A stretch of DNA of 42,906 nucleotides, taken from assembly GCA_002435145.1 (NCBI GenBank), contig DJLT01000053.1, positions 1-42,906 of the forward strand. The letters are read 5' to 3'. The stretch is from Neptuniibacter sp. UBA6509 (GTDB lineage Bacteria; Pseudomonadota; Gammaproteobacteria; Pseudomonadales; Balneatricaceae). The notes beneath the pieces are model-generated. The model did no database searches, was not told the DNA's origin, and was given only the letters and a program-made list of their open reading frames with translations. Each line of letters opens with the position of its first letter. Position 1 is the stretch's first letter. Made by a program: the position numbers and the translations under genes. Positions 42,097-42,906 of the stretch are shown piece after piece.

Positions 42097-42906
42097 TTAG
42101 CGTTTTTTCTTTTTTACGCTTGCTGTTTTGTTAGCAGAGCGCTTACTTATAATTTTAGTTCTCGTTTCTTTGTTAATGCGTTTTTTAGGGCCTTTTTTAC
42201 TGATTCGCTTACGTAAGCCTTCTCTGCTTCCGACTTCAAACCCCTTCATATGAATACGACGTATGCGAGCACCGATCAGGTGTTCGATATTATCCAGTGC
42301 ACTTTCTTCTTCACGACTCACAAATGAAATGGCTTGTCCTTTTTGACCTGCACGCCCAGTACGACCGATACGATGGACATAATCTTCAGCTAAGTAGGGA
42401 AGGTTATAGTTAACGACGTGTTCAAGGCCTTTAATATCTAGGCCACGTGCCGCAACTTCAGTTGCGACAAGGACTTGAACTTTACCCGCTTTAAAATCAG
42501 CGACTGCGCGACGACGTGCGCCTTGGCTTTTGTCACCATGACAGATAACCGCATCAATACCATCGTACTTAAGGTCTCTCATAAGCTCATCGGCTTGACC
42601 TTTAGTGCTTGTAAAAACTAAAACCTGAAACCAGTTATGTTTCTTAATAAGCTCAGCGAACAGATCAGCTTTGCGTTTCTCTTCTACTGGGTAAACCACA
42701 TGATCGACTGTATCTGCAGTAATATTTGCTTTAGCAGCACTAATTGTTTCATGTCGAGTTAAAATCTGGCGTGAAAGCTTATGTACGGCGCTGGATAGTG
42801 TGGCAGAGAACAGCATTGTCTGGCGCTTTTTAGATATGCTTTCTAAAATGCCTAAAACGTCACCTACGAAGCCCATATCGAGCATACGGTCAGCTTCATC
42901 AAGTAC
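42097..42906 (-). CDS. DEAD-box RNA helicase (RhlE-like), N-terminus outside the window
   Basis: The frame runs off the right edge; 270 residues are visible. It begins in motif II (VLDEADRMLDMGF). Motif III (FSATL) and the complete helicase C-terminal domain follow (LVFTSTKGQADEL, then VLVATEVAARGLDI and YVHRIGRTGRAGQKG). A basic tail (KKGPKKRINKETRTKI and on to VKKKKR) probably binds RNA. It most resembles RhlE/RhlB-type helicases in ribosome assembly or mRNA decay. Confidence 0.93.
   Translation of the reverse strand, partial: VLDEADRMLDMGFVGDVLGILESISKKRQTMLFSATLSSAVHKLSRQILTRHETISAAKANITADTVDHVVYPVEEKRKADLFAELIKKHNWFQVLVFTSTKGQADELMRDLKYDGIDAVICHGDKSQGARRRAVADFKAGKVQVLVATEVAARGLDIKGLEHVVNYNLPYLAEDYVHRIGRTGRAGQKGQAISFVSREEESALDNIEHLIGARIRRIHMKGFEVGSREGLRKRISKKGPKKRINKETRTKIISKRSANKTASVKKKKR

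Noticed and set aside
1-42906. CRISPR arrays, prophage or integron structures
   Set aside because: No direct repeat-spacer pattern, phage structural gene, integrase or attachment site was seen; the IS at the left end is the only mobile element supported.

Overview
The window looks like a chromosomal segment of a marine gammaproteobacterium. The low-to-moderate GC, the ErbR/ExaE-type regulators and the mix of gene families suggest the Oceanospirillales (Neptunomonas/Marinobacterium/Amphritea-like); this is an inference from gene content, not an identification. No rRNA, tRNA or CRISPR array was seen.

Layout. (1) Bases 1-1416 are an IS4-family insertion sequence with perfect 18-bp terminal inverted repeats. 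(2) Bases 1450-4655 hold a two-gene minus-strand unit: a VIT/VWA surface protein ending in a GlyGly-CTERM-like tail, followed by a rhombosortase-like protease. (3) Bases 4892-29533 form a large locus for periplasmic PQQ-dependent alcohol oxidation. It holds an AgmR/ErbR regulator, a Cys-x3-Cys-Trp rhodanese-like protein, a NitT/TauT-type ABC importer with an MFS carrier, a PedA1A2BC-like ABC system, and a cupredoxin-like protein without copper ligands. It continues with a regulator-kinase-regulator cluster (PedS2/PedR2-like plus an extra regulator), a pentapeptide protein, a Ca-type quinoprotein ADH (ExaA/PedE), cytochrome c550, a MoxJ-like binding protein, a SoxYZ-like carrier, a zinc metallohydrolase, a lanthanide-type quinoprotein ADH (PedH/ExaF) and an ExaC-type aldehyde dehydrogenase. 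A 2OG-Fe(II) oxygenase-like gene and an FRG-domain gene lie between pedH and exaC. (4) Bases 29534-42906 are more general: a lipoate-ligase-like protein, a YkgJ-type Cys-cluster protein, a GST, a QseBC-like two-component system divergent from a PepSY / DUF2271 / PepSY-flavodoxin-reductase unit, a voltage-gated ion channel, a split YqhA-like gene, RarD, a nucleoside-recognition membrane protein divergent from an Lrp regulator, a small basic protein, and a DEAD-box helicase cut by the window end.

How it works together. Alcohols would be oxidised in the periplasm by one of two quinoproteins. The metal-site residues differ: Asp-Phe-Ser in ExaA, typical of calcium enzymes, and Asp-Tyr-Asp in the PedH-like enzyme, typical of lanthanide enzymes. 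Electrons would pass to cytochrome c550, and aldehydes to the ExaC-like dehydrogenase. The four-gene ABC system and the membrane kinase/regulator pair match the P. putida genes tied to lanthanide-dependent growth and the lanthanide switch. A recurring TACC(T)AAGT-like motif lies upstream of several units of this locus and may be a shared operator. No PQQ biosynthesis genes were seen here.

The strongest candidates for novelty are the rhombosortase/GlyGly-CTERM VIT-VWA pair, the ligand-less cupredoxin, the doubled PedR2-type regulator, the recurrent promoter motif, and the Ca-channel-like selectivity filter of the ion channel.
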